Below, in pieces: positions 16,418 to 23,451 of a DNA stretch of 34,801 nt (positions within the stretch are counted from its first letter, which is position 1; every line of letters begins with the position of its first letter). The DNA comes from an uncultured Bacilli bacterium (lineage in GTDB: Bacteria; Bacillota_I; Bacilli_A; RF39; UBA660), in the NCBI GenBank assembly GCA_934120015.1, contig CAKOTD010000013.1, positions 1 through 34,801 of the forward strand, read 5' to 3'. Position numbers and translations under genes: made by a program. The notes under the pieces are model-generated. The model was not told the origin of the DNA. It was given only the letters and a program-made list of their open reading frames with translations, and searched no databases.

Positions 16418-17086
16418 ATGAACAAAATAAATAATGAGTTACAGCAGTACGTTGAAGAAAGAATATTTCCAATATATGACAATAATGATTCAGGACATGG
16501 TATTGATCATATAAAGTATGTAATTGGAAGAAGTTTTAAGTTTGCTAATCAATTTGAAAATATAGATCTTAATATGGTTTATGTAGTAGCTTCTTTTCAT
16601 GATTTAGCGCATCATATTGATAAAGACAATCATGAAGTATTATCAGCTAATTTATTCTACCTGAACGAAAAGATGAAAGAATTTTTTACATATGAACAAA
16701 GAGGAATAATTAAAGAAGCAATTGAAGATCATAGAGCAAGTTTAGACCATGAACCTAGAAGTGTTTATGGTAAAATAATATCTTCAGCGGATAGAAATGT
16801 TGATATTATATCTTCTTTAAAAAGAACACATGCTTATACAATTAAACATTATCCAGAATTAGATTTAAATGAGATGATTAATCGTGCATATAACCATATC
16901 AGTGAAAAATTTGGAGATTGTGGTTATGCAAAAGTATGGCTTGTAGATGAAGAATTTGATAAATTTAAAAATGATGTTAAAGAGTTGTTAAAGGATAAAT
17001 ATACTTTTGGGATTAAGTATATGGAGGTAAATAATATTATAGATACCAAAGAAAAGAAAAAAATTAACTCAACAACAACTTGGTGA
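16418..17086 (+). CDS. HD-domain phosphohydrolase
   Basis: Metal-dependent HD-superfamily pattern: GHGIDHIKYV (first His), VASFHDLAHH (the HD pair, ~residues 66-67), then AIEDHRAS and SSADRNVD (final Asp). It is related to the uncharacterised YedJ-type family, which hydrolyses phosphoesters of nucleotides or sugars; the substrate is unknown. GGAGG lies eight bases before the ATG. The last ~20 residues (KYMEVNNIIDTKEKKKINSTTTW) do not belong to the HD domain: they are the N terminus of the adjacent XRE regulator read in the same frame, so the natural stop codon appears to have been lost. Confidence 0.85.
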   Translation: MNKINNELQQYVEERIFPIYDNNDSGHGIDHIKYVIGRSFKFANQFENIDLNMVYVVASFHDLAHHIDKDNHEVLSANLFYLNEKMKEFFTYEQRGIIKEAIEDHRASLDHEPRSVYGKIISSADRNVDIISSLKRTHAYTIKHYPELDLNEMINRAYNHISEKFGDCGYAKVWLVDEEFDKFKNDVKELLKDKYTFGIKYMEVNNIIDTKEKKKINSTTTW

Positions 17087-17884
17087 TAAACTATTTGTAA
17101 CTGATAAAGCAGTTAGTAAATGGGAGCGAGGATTAAGTTTGCCAGATATTACTATTTTAGAAAAATTGGCAAGTGAATTAGATACGGATATTTATAATAT
17201 TTTGCAGATAGAAAAAAAGAGTAATATAGATATTGAAAATATTTTAGAACAAGAAAGAAAAAAATCAAAAAACAATTAAATAGAAAATTAATTATAGGTG
17301 CGCTAACAATCATTTTGGTTAGTAGTATTATACTGTTTAAATTTATACCTTTTGGCTATAACATTGAACATGTTAGATATATTCATAATGAAAATAAATT
17401 AATTAATTTAGGAATTCCGAAATTTTCTTTTTTAATGAAAAATAATGAAAATAGTTATTCTTATAAAAACTTTAGAGGAGCAAGTGTTTTAAGAAGCAAA
17501 TTAAAAAGTTATGTAAATACTTTAGATCATGTTTCTTGTAATAATACTACATATTTTTATGATCGTGATGCTAATATTACAATTGTTGATTATGATGTTA
17601 AGGAACACTTACTTTACAGCACGATTTCCTACAATATTAAAAATGGAAATTATTGCAATGAATTGCAAGTAAAAGAGTATTCAGAAAAAATAGGAACATT
17701 AAACACGTTTCGTACTTTATATACTGAAGATTCAAATTTGGAAATATATTTTCTTCCTAGTTTAAAAATTAATGATAATAAAAATGAGTGGATTGCTACT
17801 TTAAATATTTATTATAATAATGGAACAAATAAAAAAGTAATTGAAAAATCATCAGGAACATTTGAAATAATAAATAATAAATAA
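17021..17884 (+). pseudogene. Frameshifted XRE regulator with membrane anchor and extracellular domain
   Basis: Three pieces reassemble into one protein. MEVNNIIDTKEKKK is in the HD-gene frame. The helix-turn-helix follows in a second frame (17043-17279): KLTQQQLGDKLFVTDKAVSKWERGLSLPDITILEKLA. After a second shift, a third frame runs KQLNRKLIIGALTIILVSSIILFKF (a membrane helix) and ~185 residues of probable extracytoplasmic domain to 17884. The breaks fall in an A7 run (17057-17063) and an A6 run (17267-17272), and one base lost or gained at each restores the reading. No start codon exists in the helix-turn-helix frame. Intact, it would be a ~290-aa membrane-linked transcription factor. Either decay or sequencing error in homopolymers explains it. 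Confidence 0.75.
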
Positions 17885-18300
17885 TGAACTTATTTATTAT
17901 AGAACTAAAACTATGCAACGTGAAAGTAATATAGAAATTCCAAATGTATCTGCTTTTGTTATAAAAAATCAAAGATTGATATTAAAAGAAAACTATCTTA
18001 AGAATTATGAAAAAAGTATTACTTTAAAATAAGGTGGTGACTTATGATGAATTTGTTTAAAAAAATTAAAAAAAATATTCTTATTTATGATATGAACCCC
18101 GTTTCTATGTCCAAGAAACGGGGTTCATATCATTTCTAGTTAGCATTTATTACTCTCAGAAGTTAATTTCCGAGTTTCCTATCAATTTGGAGCCTTAACT
18201 TTTCTTATATTCGAAAAATTATACTCCCAAAGTTGTTTGATTAAATCAACTAAATAAATTATATACGAATTATTTTCAAAAATCAATAGTGTAAAAGCCC
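17885..18300. other. Gap with a C-terminal gene fragment and a large hairpin
   Basis: A frame ending at 18032 reads ELIYYRTKTMQRESNIEIPN and continues ~29 residues, which looks like the tail of a lost gene and is out of frame with the preceding pseudogene. AAGGTGGTGA then precedes ATG 18044, whose 29-codon frame runs straight through the 18087-18133 hairpin and is unlikely to be a real protein. From 18134 to 18300 I see no gene. Confidence 0.5.
18087..18133. repeat. Perfect 20-bp inverted repeat with 7-nt loop
   Basis: The arms 18087-18106 and 18114-18133 are exact reverse complements with a core GAACCCCGTTTCT / AGAAACGGGGTTC, unusually GC-rich for this DNA. The loop is ATGTCCA. No U-tract follows on the plus strand, while on the minus strand a T-rich stretch lies a few bases beyond. 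It could be a very strong terminator or the footprint of a mobile element. Confidence 0.8.
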
Positions 18301-18301
18301 A

Positions 18302-18350
18302 AAAAAGAGATAAGTATGTTGTTGACATACTTATCTCTTTTTGTTACAAT
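18302..18350 (+). promoter_or_regulatory. Promoter embedded in a 17-bp palindrome (RM operon)
   Basis: Arms AAAAAGAGATAAGTATG (18302-18318) and CATACTTATCTCTTTTT (18326-18342) are perfect complements with a 7-nt loop. The -35 TTGACA (18322-18327) spans the loop and the first bases of the right arm. The 17-bp spacer is made mostly of the right arm, and TACAAT follows at 18345-18350. The same sequence is a terminator for transcripts arriving from the left. A symmetric operator over the -35 and spacer fits repression by the ribbon-helix-helix protein encoded directly downstream. Confidence 0.75.
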
Positions 18351-18370
18351 ATAATTGTGGAGTGAATGAT

Positions 18371-18583
18371 ATGAAAAATGGTGTTAAAAGATTTTCAGTA
18401 AGACTTAAAAATGATGAATTGATAACTTTTGTGAATAAACAAAGCAATTTAAATGATACAATAACATATTTGCTAGAGAAAGAAATAGCAGAAAACGGAA
18501 TAAGAGATTTGCAAAATGTTATTCCTGCTAAAAGAGATAAAAGTTATTTTAAAAAAAATAAGGAGGTACCAATAAATGAGTGA
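18371..18583 (+). CDS. Ribbon-helix-helix protein, probable regulator of the RM operon
   Basis: It has 70 aa. The N-terminal ~40 residues fit the CopG/Arc-like ribbon-helix-helix pattern: a basic beta strand (VKRFSVRLKN), helix A (DELITFVNKQS), a turn (NLND) and helix B (TITYLLEKEIAE). The C-terminal tail is basic and charged (PAKRDKSYFKKNKE). GGAGTG lies six bases before ATG 18371; a longer in-frame reading from TTG 18341 overlaps the promoter and is not used. Its last 8 bp overlap the restriction-modification gene, so expression is coupled. By position it could be an autorepressor replacing the usual C protein. An antitoxin-like or accessory role is possible. Confidence 0.7.
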   Translation: MKNGVKRFSVRLKNDELITFVNKQSNLNDTITYLLEKEIAENGIRDLQNVIPAKRDKSYFKKNKEVPINE

Positions 18584-21500
18584 AGAATTATTACAAAGAG
18601 ATTTAATTGATAATCCTGAAAAAATAGGAAATTGGAATTTTTATAATATTGGTGCTACAACTATAAAAAATTTAAAACAAAGTAAAATTATAAATGATTT
18701 TGATTATGAGAGTATTGATAAAAGAAAACCAGATGGTCTAATAGTTTATAATAAAAATGTCTTAGTAACAATCGAAAATAAGAAACCAGCTGAATTTAAT
18801 ACTGAAGAAAAAAAGAATAAGGCTATAAAACAAGCTGTTGATGTAGCAAAAGTATTAAAATCTAAATTAGCAATTATTACAGATACAACTGAGACAATTT
18901 GGGTTAATGCTTTTACTGGAGATAGAATAATTGATGAAGATGGTAAAGAATTGAATATGATTTTTAATTATAGAGATCCGGAATTACCAAAACTTATTGA
19001 AAAAATATTAGATTCAATTGATGAAACTAATTCACAATTAAATGTACCATCACTAAAAAATCCAACTCCTTTAGCAAAACAAATATGGCAGGATATTTGG
19101 ACTGTTAGTGGTGCTACTCCTGAAAATTGTTTATATACATTTGTTGAAATTTTTATTTTCAAGTATCTTTCAGATTTAGAAATATTGAAAGGTAATTGTA
19201 ATTTTTATTCTTTATTAAATATGTATAAAAATAATACTGATAATGATGTACTAGAATATTATGCAAAAATTGTTAGACCAAGAATTAAAGAATTATTTCC
19301 AAGAAATTTAAAAGATAATACTACAATTATAAATGGAACTATATTTGTAAGTAAAGATGACAAAGCAATTGAAGGATATAGCGGTGTTTTTAAAAAAATT
19401 TTGAATAGATTTTATGATTATGGCCGACTAGAAAAAATTGATTATGATTTTAAAAGTAAGTTGTTTGAAAGTTTCTTAAAAGAAAGTATAAGTAAAAAGA
19501 ATTGGGGACAATTTTTTACCCCATTAAAGGTAGTAAAACCAATGGTGAAAATGGCAGATATTCATACTGACATGAAAATATGTGATCCAGCTTGTGGAGT
19601 TGGAAAATTCTTGCTGGAAGCAGTTTTACCACATTTAAAAGATTATTATACAGTTGACAATGGTAATTTAAGTAAAAAAATAACTCTTCATGGATTTGAT
19701 AAAGGATTTGATAAGGAAGAACAAAGAACAATAATATTAGCAAAAGCAAATATGTTAATATATTTTTCAGATTTAATCAAAGAACATAGCGAAATAACAA
19801 CACAATTTGCTAAATTGTTTAATGATACTTTTGAACTAAAAACAAACTCAATTTTAGGAACATTACGTGATCCTATCGAAAACGAATATGACCTAATTTT
19901 AACAAATCCTCCATATGTTACAAGTGGAAGCAGTAATTTAAAAGATGAAATTAAGAAAGATGCAGATTTAGAAAAATATTATAAAGTTAATGCACTTGGA
20001 GTGGAAGGATTATTCATGGAATGGATTATTAAAGCATTAAAACCAGGTGGCAAAGCATTTATAGTTATACCAGATGGCATTCTTAATAGAAAAAATGATA
20101 CTGATTTAAGAAAGTATATTATAAAATCTTGTTATATTGATGCTCTAATTTCGTTACCAATTAATACTTTTTTTACAACCAATAAAAAAACATATATACT
20201 AGCCTTAACCAAGAAGTTTAATACTAATAATGAACAGACTTTTCCAGTTTTCTCATATTTAGTAAGCGACATTGGAGAAACTTTGGATATGTATAGATTT
20301 GACACAGGAGAAAATCAACTTGAAGAAGCAGTTGAATTATTCAATATATATAGAAGTTCCAAAGAACGATTTAAAACAGATGATAAAAGATGTAAATTGT
20401 TCTCTATTGATAAATTTAATGCTGCTATTGAAGATAATTGGATAATTGATAGATGGTGGACAGACGATGAAAAAGTTGATTTAGGAATTTTAGAAAAAAG
20501 AAGTACAATTACACCATCAGAATTTTCAGAATATATCGGGGAAATATCAAATGATTTATTAGAATATAAATTACTATTTGAAAGTTTATCAGGAAAAAAA
20601 AAGATTGATGTAGAATTCAAAGAATATAAATTATGTGAATTATTTGATTTTGATAAAGGGAAATCAAAATATACAAAAAAATATGGATATGAACACAAAG
20701 GAGAATATCCGGTATATTCTGCGTCAAACTTTGCACCATTAACACATATTGATTCTTTTGATTTTGATGGAAGATATCTTACCTGGGCAACCAATGGATT
20801 TGCAGGATATATGAAAGTAATAGATGGTAAATTTTCTATAAATGGTGATAGAGGAATAATGATTCCTAAAATTGCTAACATTAATATCGATTATATTAAA
20901 TACATATTACAACCTAAATTAAGAAAACTAGCAAAAGGTAGAAAAGGTGAAAAAGGAGAAGATGAATTCACAAAGTTATATATATCTATGATAGATAAAT
21001 TATCTATTACTATGCCATTAGTTTCTGGTACTGATATTTTTTCAATTGAATATCAAAATGATTTTGTAGAAAAGAAAGATAAGGAAAACGAATTTCTAGA
21101 TGACATTATACAAAAGAAAAATGAAATAAGAGAATTAAATATTGAAGAAATATATTTTGAAAATAGTAAAAAAATCAAAATAAAAGATTTGTTTGAAATA
21201 AAAAAAGGAAAAAGCATTTATACGAATAAATACTTTCACGAAAACAAAGGCAAATATCCGGTATATTCTTCACAAACTTATAATAATGGAGAAATTGCAA
21301 AGATTAATTCGTATGACTATGATCAAAAATGCTTAACATGGACTACTGATGGAATATATGCCGGTACTATATTTTTAAGAAATAGTAAATTTAGTATGAC
21401 AACCCATTGTGGAGCGTTATTGTTAAAAAATGAATATAAAGAAGACATACTTTTAGAATACTTATATGCATATTTATATGGTAGATTAAAAAAATATGCA

Positions 21501-21698
21501 AAAGGTGTACAAAATAAAAGGGTAACTGTTGATATTATTAAAAATATTGAAATAGAAATTCCAATTGATATCAACGGAAATTATGATAAGGATCAACAAT
21601 TTTATTTTTCGCAAATGTTTGAACAGTTTCAACAATCAAAACAAGACATAATAAGTAGATTAGATTCAGTTTCAAATCAAACTATAGATTGGATATAA
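18576..21698 (+). CDS. Single-chain restriction-modification-specificity enzyme (Type IIG-like)
   Basis: It has 1040 aa. Residues ~1-130 form a PD-(D/E)xK nuclease like the N-terminal domain of HsdR (PDGLIVYNKNVLVTIENKKP: Asp53, Glu67, Lys69, then Gln86). Residues ~165-600 are an HsdM-type adenine methylase: GQFFTP at 311-316, motif I DPACGVGKF at 337-345 and motif IV NPPY at 444-447. Two target-recognition domains follow (~680-840 and ~866-1035), each opening with F-(D/E)-x-x-KGKS-x-YT-x-KY and a KGxYPVYS turn, with a helical linker between them. One chain therefore contains cutting, adenine methylation and a split recognition site. AAGGAGG is ten bases upstream and the RHH gene overlaps by 8 bp. 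All key residues appear intact. Confidence 0.92.
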   Translation: MSEELLQRDLIDNPEKIGNWNFYNIGATTIKNLKQSKIINDFDYESIDKRKPDGLIVYNKNVLVTIENKKPAEFNTEEKKNKAIKQAVDVAKVLKSKLAIITDTTETIWVNAFTGDRIIDEDGKELNMIFNYRDPELPKLIEKILDSIDETNSQLNVPSLKNPTPLAKQIWQDIWTVSGATPENCLYTFVEIFIFKYLSDLEILKGNCNFYSLLNMYKNNTDNDVLEYYAKIVRPRIKELFPRNLKDNTTIINGTIFVSKDDKAIEGYSGVFKKILNRFYDYGRLEKIDYDFKSKLFESFLKESISKKNWGQFFTPLKVVKPMVKMADIHTDMKICDPACGVGKFLLEAVLPHLKDYYTVDNGNLSKKITLHGFDKGFDKEEQRTIILAKANMLIYFSDLIKEHSEITTQFAKLFNDTFELKTNSILGTLRDPIENEYDLILTNPPYVTSGSSNLKDEIKKDADLEKYYKVNALGVEGLFMEWIIKALKPGGKAFIVIPDGILNRKNDTDLRKYIIKSCYIDALISLPINTFFTTNKKTYILALTKKFNTNNEQTFPVFSYLVSDIGETLDMYRFDTGENQLEEAVELFNIYRSSKERFKTDDKRCKLFSIDKFNAAIEDNWIIDRWWTDDEKVDLGILEKRSTITPSEFSEYIGEISNDLLEYKLLFESLSGKKKIDVEFKEYKLCELFDFDKGKSKYTKKYGYEHKGEYPVYSASNFAPLTHIDSFDFDGRYLTWATNGFAGYMKVIDGKFSINGDRGIMIPKIANINIDYIKYILQPKLRKLAKGRKGEKGEDEFTKLYISMIDKLSITMPLVSGTDIFSIEYQNDFVEKKDKENEFLDDIIQKKNEIRELNIEEIYFENSKKIKIKDLFEIKKGKSIYTNKYFHENKGKYPVYSSQTYNNGEIAKINSYDYDQKCLTWTTDGIYAGTIFLRNSKFSMTTHCGALLLKNEYKEDILLEYLYAYLYGRLKKYAKGVQNKRVTVDIIKNIEIEIPIDINGNYDKDQQFYFSQMFEQFQQSKQDIISRLDSVSNQTIDWI

Positions 21699-21738
21699 AA
21701 AGACAATTTAAGTCACATAGATCTAGAATTGTCTTTTT
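21697..21738. terminator. Bidirectional terminator after the RM gene
   Basis: AAAAGACAATT (21698-21708) pairs with AATTGTCTTTT (21727-21737), with As on the left and Ts on the right. It overlaps the 3' end of the convergent relaxase gene. Confidence 0.75.
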
Positions 21739-23015
21739 CTTTTTGCATATCTCTATCAAAATTACTAAGATTAGTTTGTATAGTTTCTGATCTTTCAAAT
21801 ATTTCTTTACAATACTTATCATATTTACGAAGTTCTTTTATCATAGGTTGTATAGCATTTATTTCAGTTAATATTTCAGATTTAACTTCTTCTAATTTTG
21901 CTCTATTATATTGTTTCCATAAATTTTCTCTTTTACCCATTAAATTTCTATATTCTTCATAGTTAGTTTTTGAAAAATATTCTAAATCTTCCTTAGTTTC
22001 AATATTCTTAATTGCCATAAATCTTACTTGATTAGAATATTCATTTAGTTTAGAAATCTCTTTTCTAATTGAATATGGTAGATATTGTTTAGGCTGTTTC
22101 TTTGGAAATACACCTAATAAATAACAATAATATAAATATAATCCATATATTCCTTTATGATGTTTATTAGTTTTTAAATATTCTTCAAATATAGTTTTTT
22201 GTGGTATTGGTTTAAATATAATTTGCCTAGATAAATATAATCTTTTATTTATATTATCTATCGAATAGTCGTTACCAAATGCTTTTTGGATTCTAACTTT
22301 ATCACAACCATTTTTATAAATTGTTAATATACCATTACGAGTATAGACTTGATAATCTAATTTTTTTAATCGTTCTATAACTTGTTTGATAGTGATTGAA
22401 TAACTAATCACATTATCTAAATCTTCCTTTAATGTTTTAATAATCATTATCTAATACTTTATGATTATAGGTATTTTTATAACCTATATCTTCATCTAAA
22501 ACAGAAAGTCCATATTCAGAACATATTGCATCTGATATATGTCTTAACTTTGCTAGATTAGTTCTATTGTTATTATATTTTTTACCAGTCTTAAACGAAA
22601 CAGAATTTAGTATGAAGTGATTGTGTATATGATTTGTATTTTGATGTGTTGAAACAACCACTTCATAATCTTTAAACATTTCTTCTGCAAACTTAACTCC
22701 AATCTCATGAGCAATATCTGGTGTCACTTCATTTTCTTTAAATGATTGATACCCATGAAATGCTAAAATACCATCTGTTTTTCTAAATCTTTCTTTTGTA
22801 AATTTCATATCTTCATAAGGATTATCTTCTGAACAATTTAAAGAACTAACATAACATGCTTTTTCGTTTTTAAAATTATATTCAGTAGTACTTATTTCAA
22901 GATAGTTATATGATTCTTTACCATAATCTTTATTGATAGTTTTTTCTGGATTGATGATATAATTTAATGACTGTTTTAAATTATTTTTTATACTCCAAAT
23001 AGATGTTGTTGCCAT
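21713..23015 (-). pseudogene. MOBP-type relaxase, split by a frameshift
   Basis: The first frame (23015-22437, 192 aa) starts MATTSIWSIKNNLKQSLNYI and INPEKT, typical of Tn4451/CTn-type relaxases. It carries the metal-binding histidine motif HQNTNHIHNHFILNSV and ends with YKNTYNHKVLDNDY. The second frame (22447-21713, 244 aa) continues with LKEDLDNVISYSITIKQVIERLKKLDYQVY, which in intact relaxases follows the nickase core, and ends in a coiled coil. The frames overlap by 11 bp, and skipping the T of the TAA stop would join them into ~435 aa. Frameshift, sequencing error, or translation restart at the overlapping ATG are all possible; separate domains could still cooperate. It would nick the oriT just upstream. 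Confidence 0.8.
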
Positions 23016-23034
23016 ACTTAAGGTTTAGCATGCA

Positions 23035-23080
23035 ATATAGTGGGTTTTGGTGGTGGGAGTAAAAACCCGTTGCTTGCTTA
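23035..23080 (-). other. Candidate oriT upstream of the relaxase
   Basis: Directly before the relaxase start, the minus strand reads AAGCAAGCAACGGGTTTT, a spacer TACTCCCACCACC, then AAAACCCACTATATTGCAT. GGGTTTT/AAAACCC (23062-23068, 23042-23048) form a 7-bp inverted repeat, and the unusually G/C-skewed loop stands out from the AT-rich surroundings. Inverted repeat plus non-palindromic nick region beside the relaxase gene is the usual oriT layout. Confidence 0.55.
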
Positions 23081-23089
23081 TAGACATAA

Positions 23090-23444
23090 TCAAATATAGA
23101 TTATCTCTTTTAATATTATTTCTTCAGCCATATTTTTATAATTATTCATCAATTGTACCCATTCCATTTGATTAGTTTCTTTATTTTTTTTCATATAATT
23201 TATTATCATTTTTAATATAATTATTCATTAAAATATTATATCTTTTTTCACAAATTTTACTTACTGAAAAAAGATGATTTGTTAATTCATTTTTCATTAA
23301 AAGTGTTTGATATAATTCTTTTTTGTGTTCCTTAATATAATTTAATCTTAAATAACCATACTTATTTATTTGTTCATAATTTTGATTTTCTATTACTAAA
23401 TTTGGTAATAAATAATCTCCAACTTTTGTATATTCTATATTCAT
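23090..23444 (-). pseudogene. tnpV: TnpV-like transposon protein, frameshifted
   Basis: The first 87 codons (23444-23181) read MNIEYTKVGDYLLPNLVIEN, then INKYGYLRLNYIKEHKKELYQTLLMKNELTNHLFSVSKICEKR. This matches the TnpV pattern of Tn4451-family elements (GDYYLPxL, YGRLRxxYLKEHR, L..GKLNSHL). The C-terminal segment NKETNQMEWVQLMNNYKNMA is in another frame ending at 23090. Removing one A from an A8 run (23184-23191 as Ts on the plus strand) restores a ~117-aa protein, the normal length. Its function in the transposon is unknown. The ribosome site overlaps the end of the recombinase gene, eight bases upstream, so the genes are co-transcribed. Confidence 0.8.
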
Positions 23445-23451
23445 AATTTAA

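Noticed and set aside
18044..18139. Small gene behind AAGGTGGTGA
   Set aside because: The 29-codon frame runs through both arms of the perfect 20-bp hairpin, so its sequence is dictated by the repeat. It is not treated as a coding gene.
20315..20881. 188-codon minus-strand open frame inside the RM gene
   Set aside because: It lies wholly antisense to the first recognition domain of an intact 1040-aa protein, has no ribosome site and its translation is low-complexity Ser/Leu-rich, as expected for a shadow frame.
18371..21698. Toxin-antitoxin pair
   Set aside because: The RHH protein resembles antitoxins, but the overlapping partner is a complete RM enzyme with nuclease, methylase and recognition domains, so a regulator role fits better.
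22437..22447. Programmed ribosomal frameshift joining the relaxase halves
   Set aside because: No canonical slippery heptamer or downstream structure was found, and an indel or restart at the overlapping ATG is simpler. It is kept only as an open possibility in the findings.
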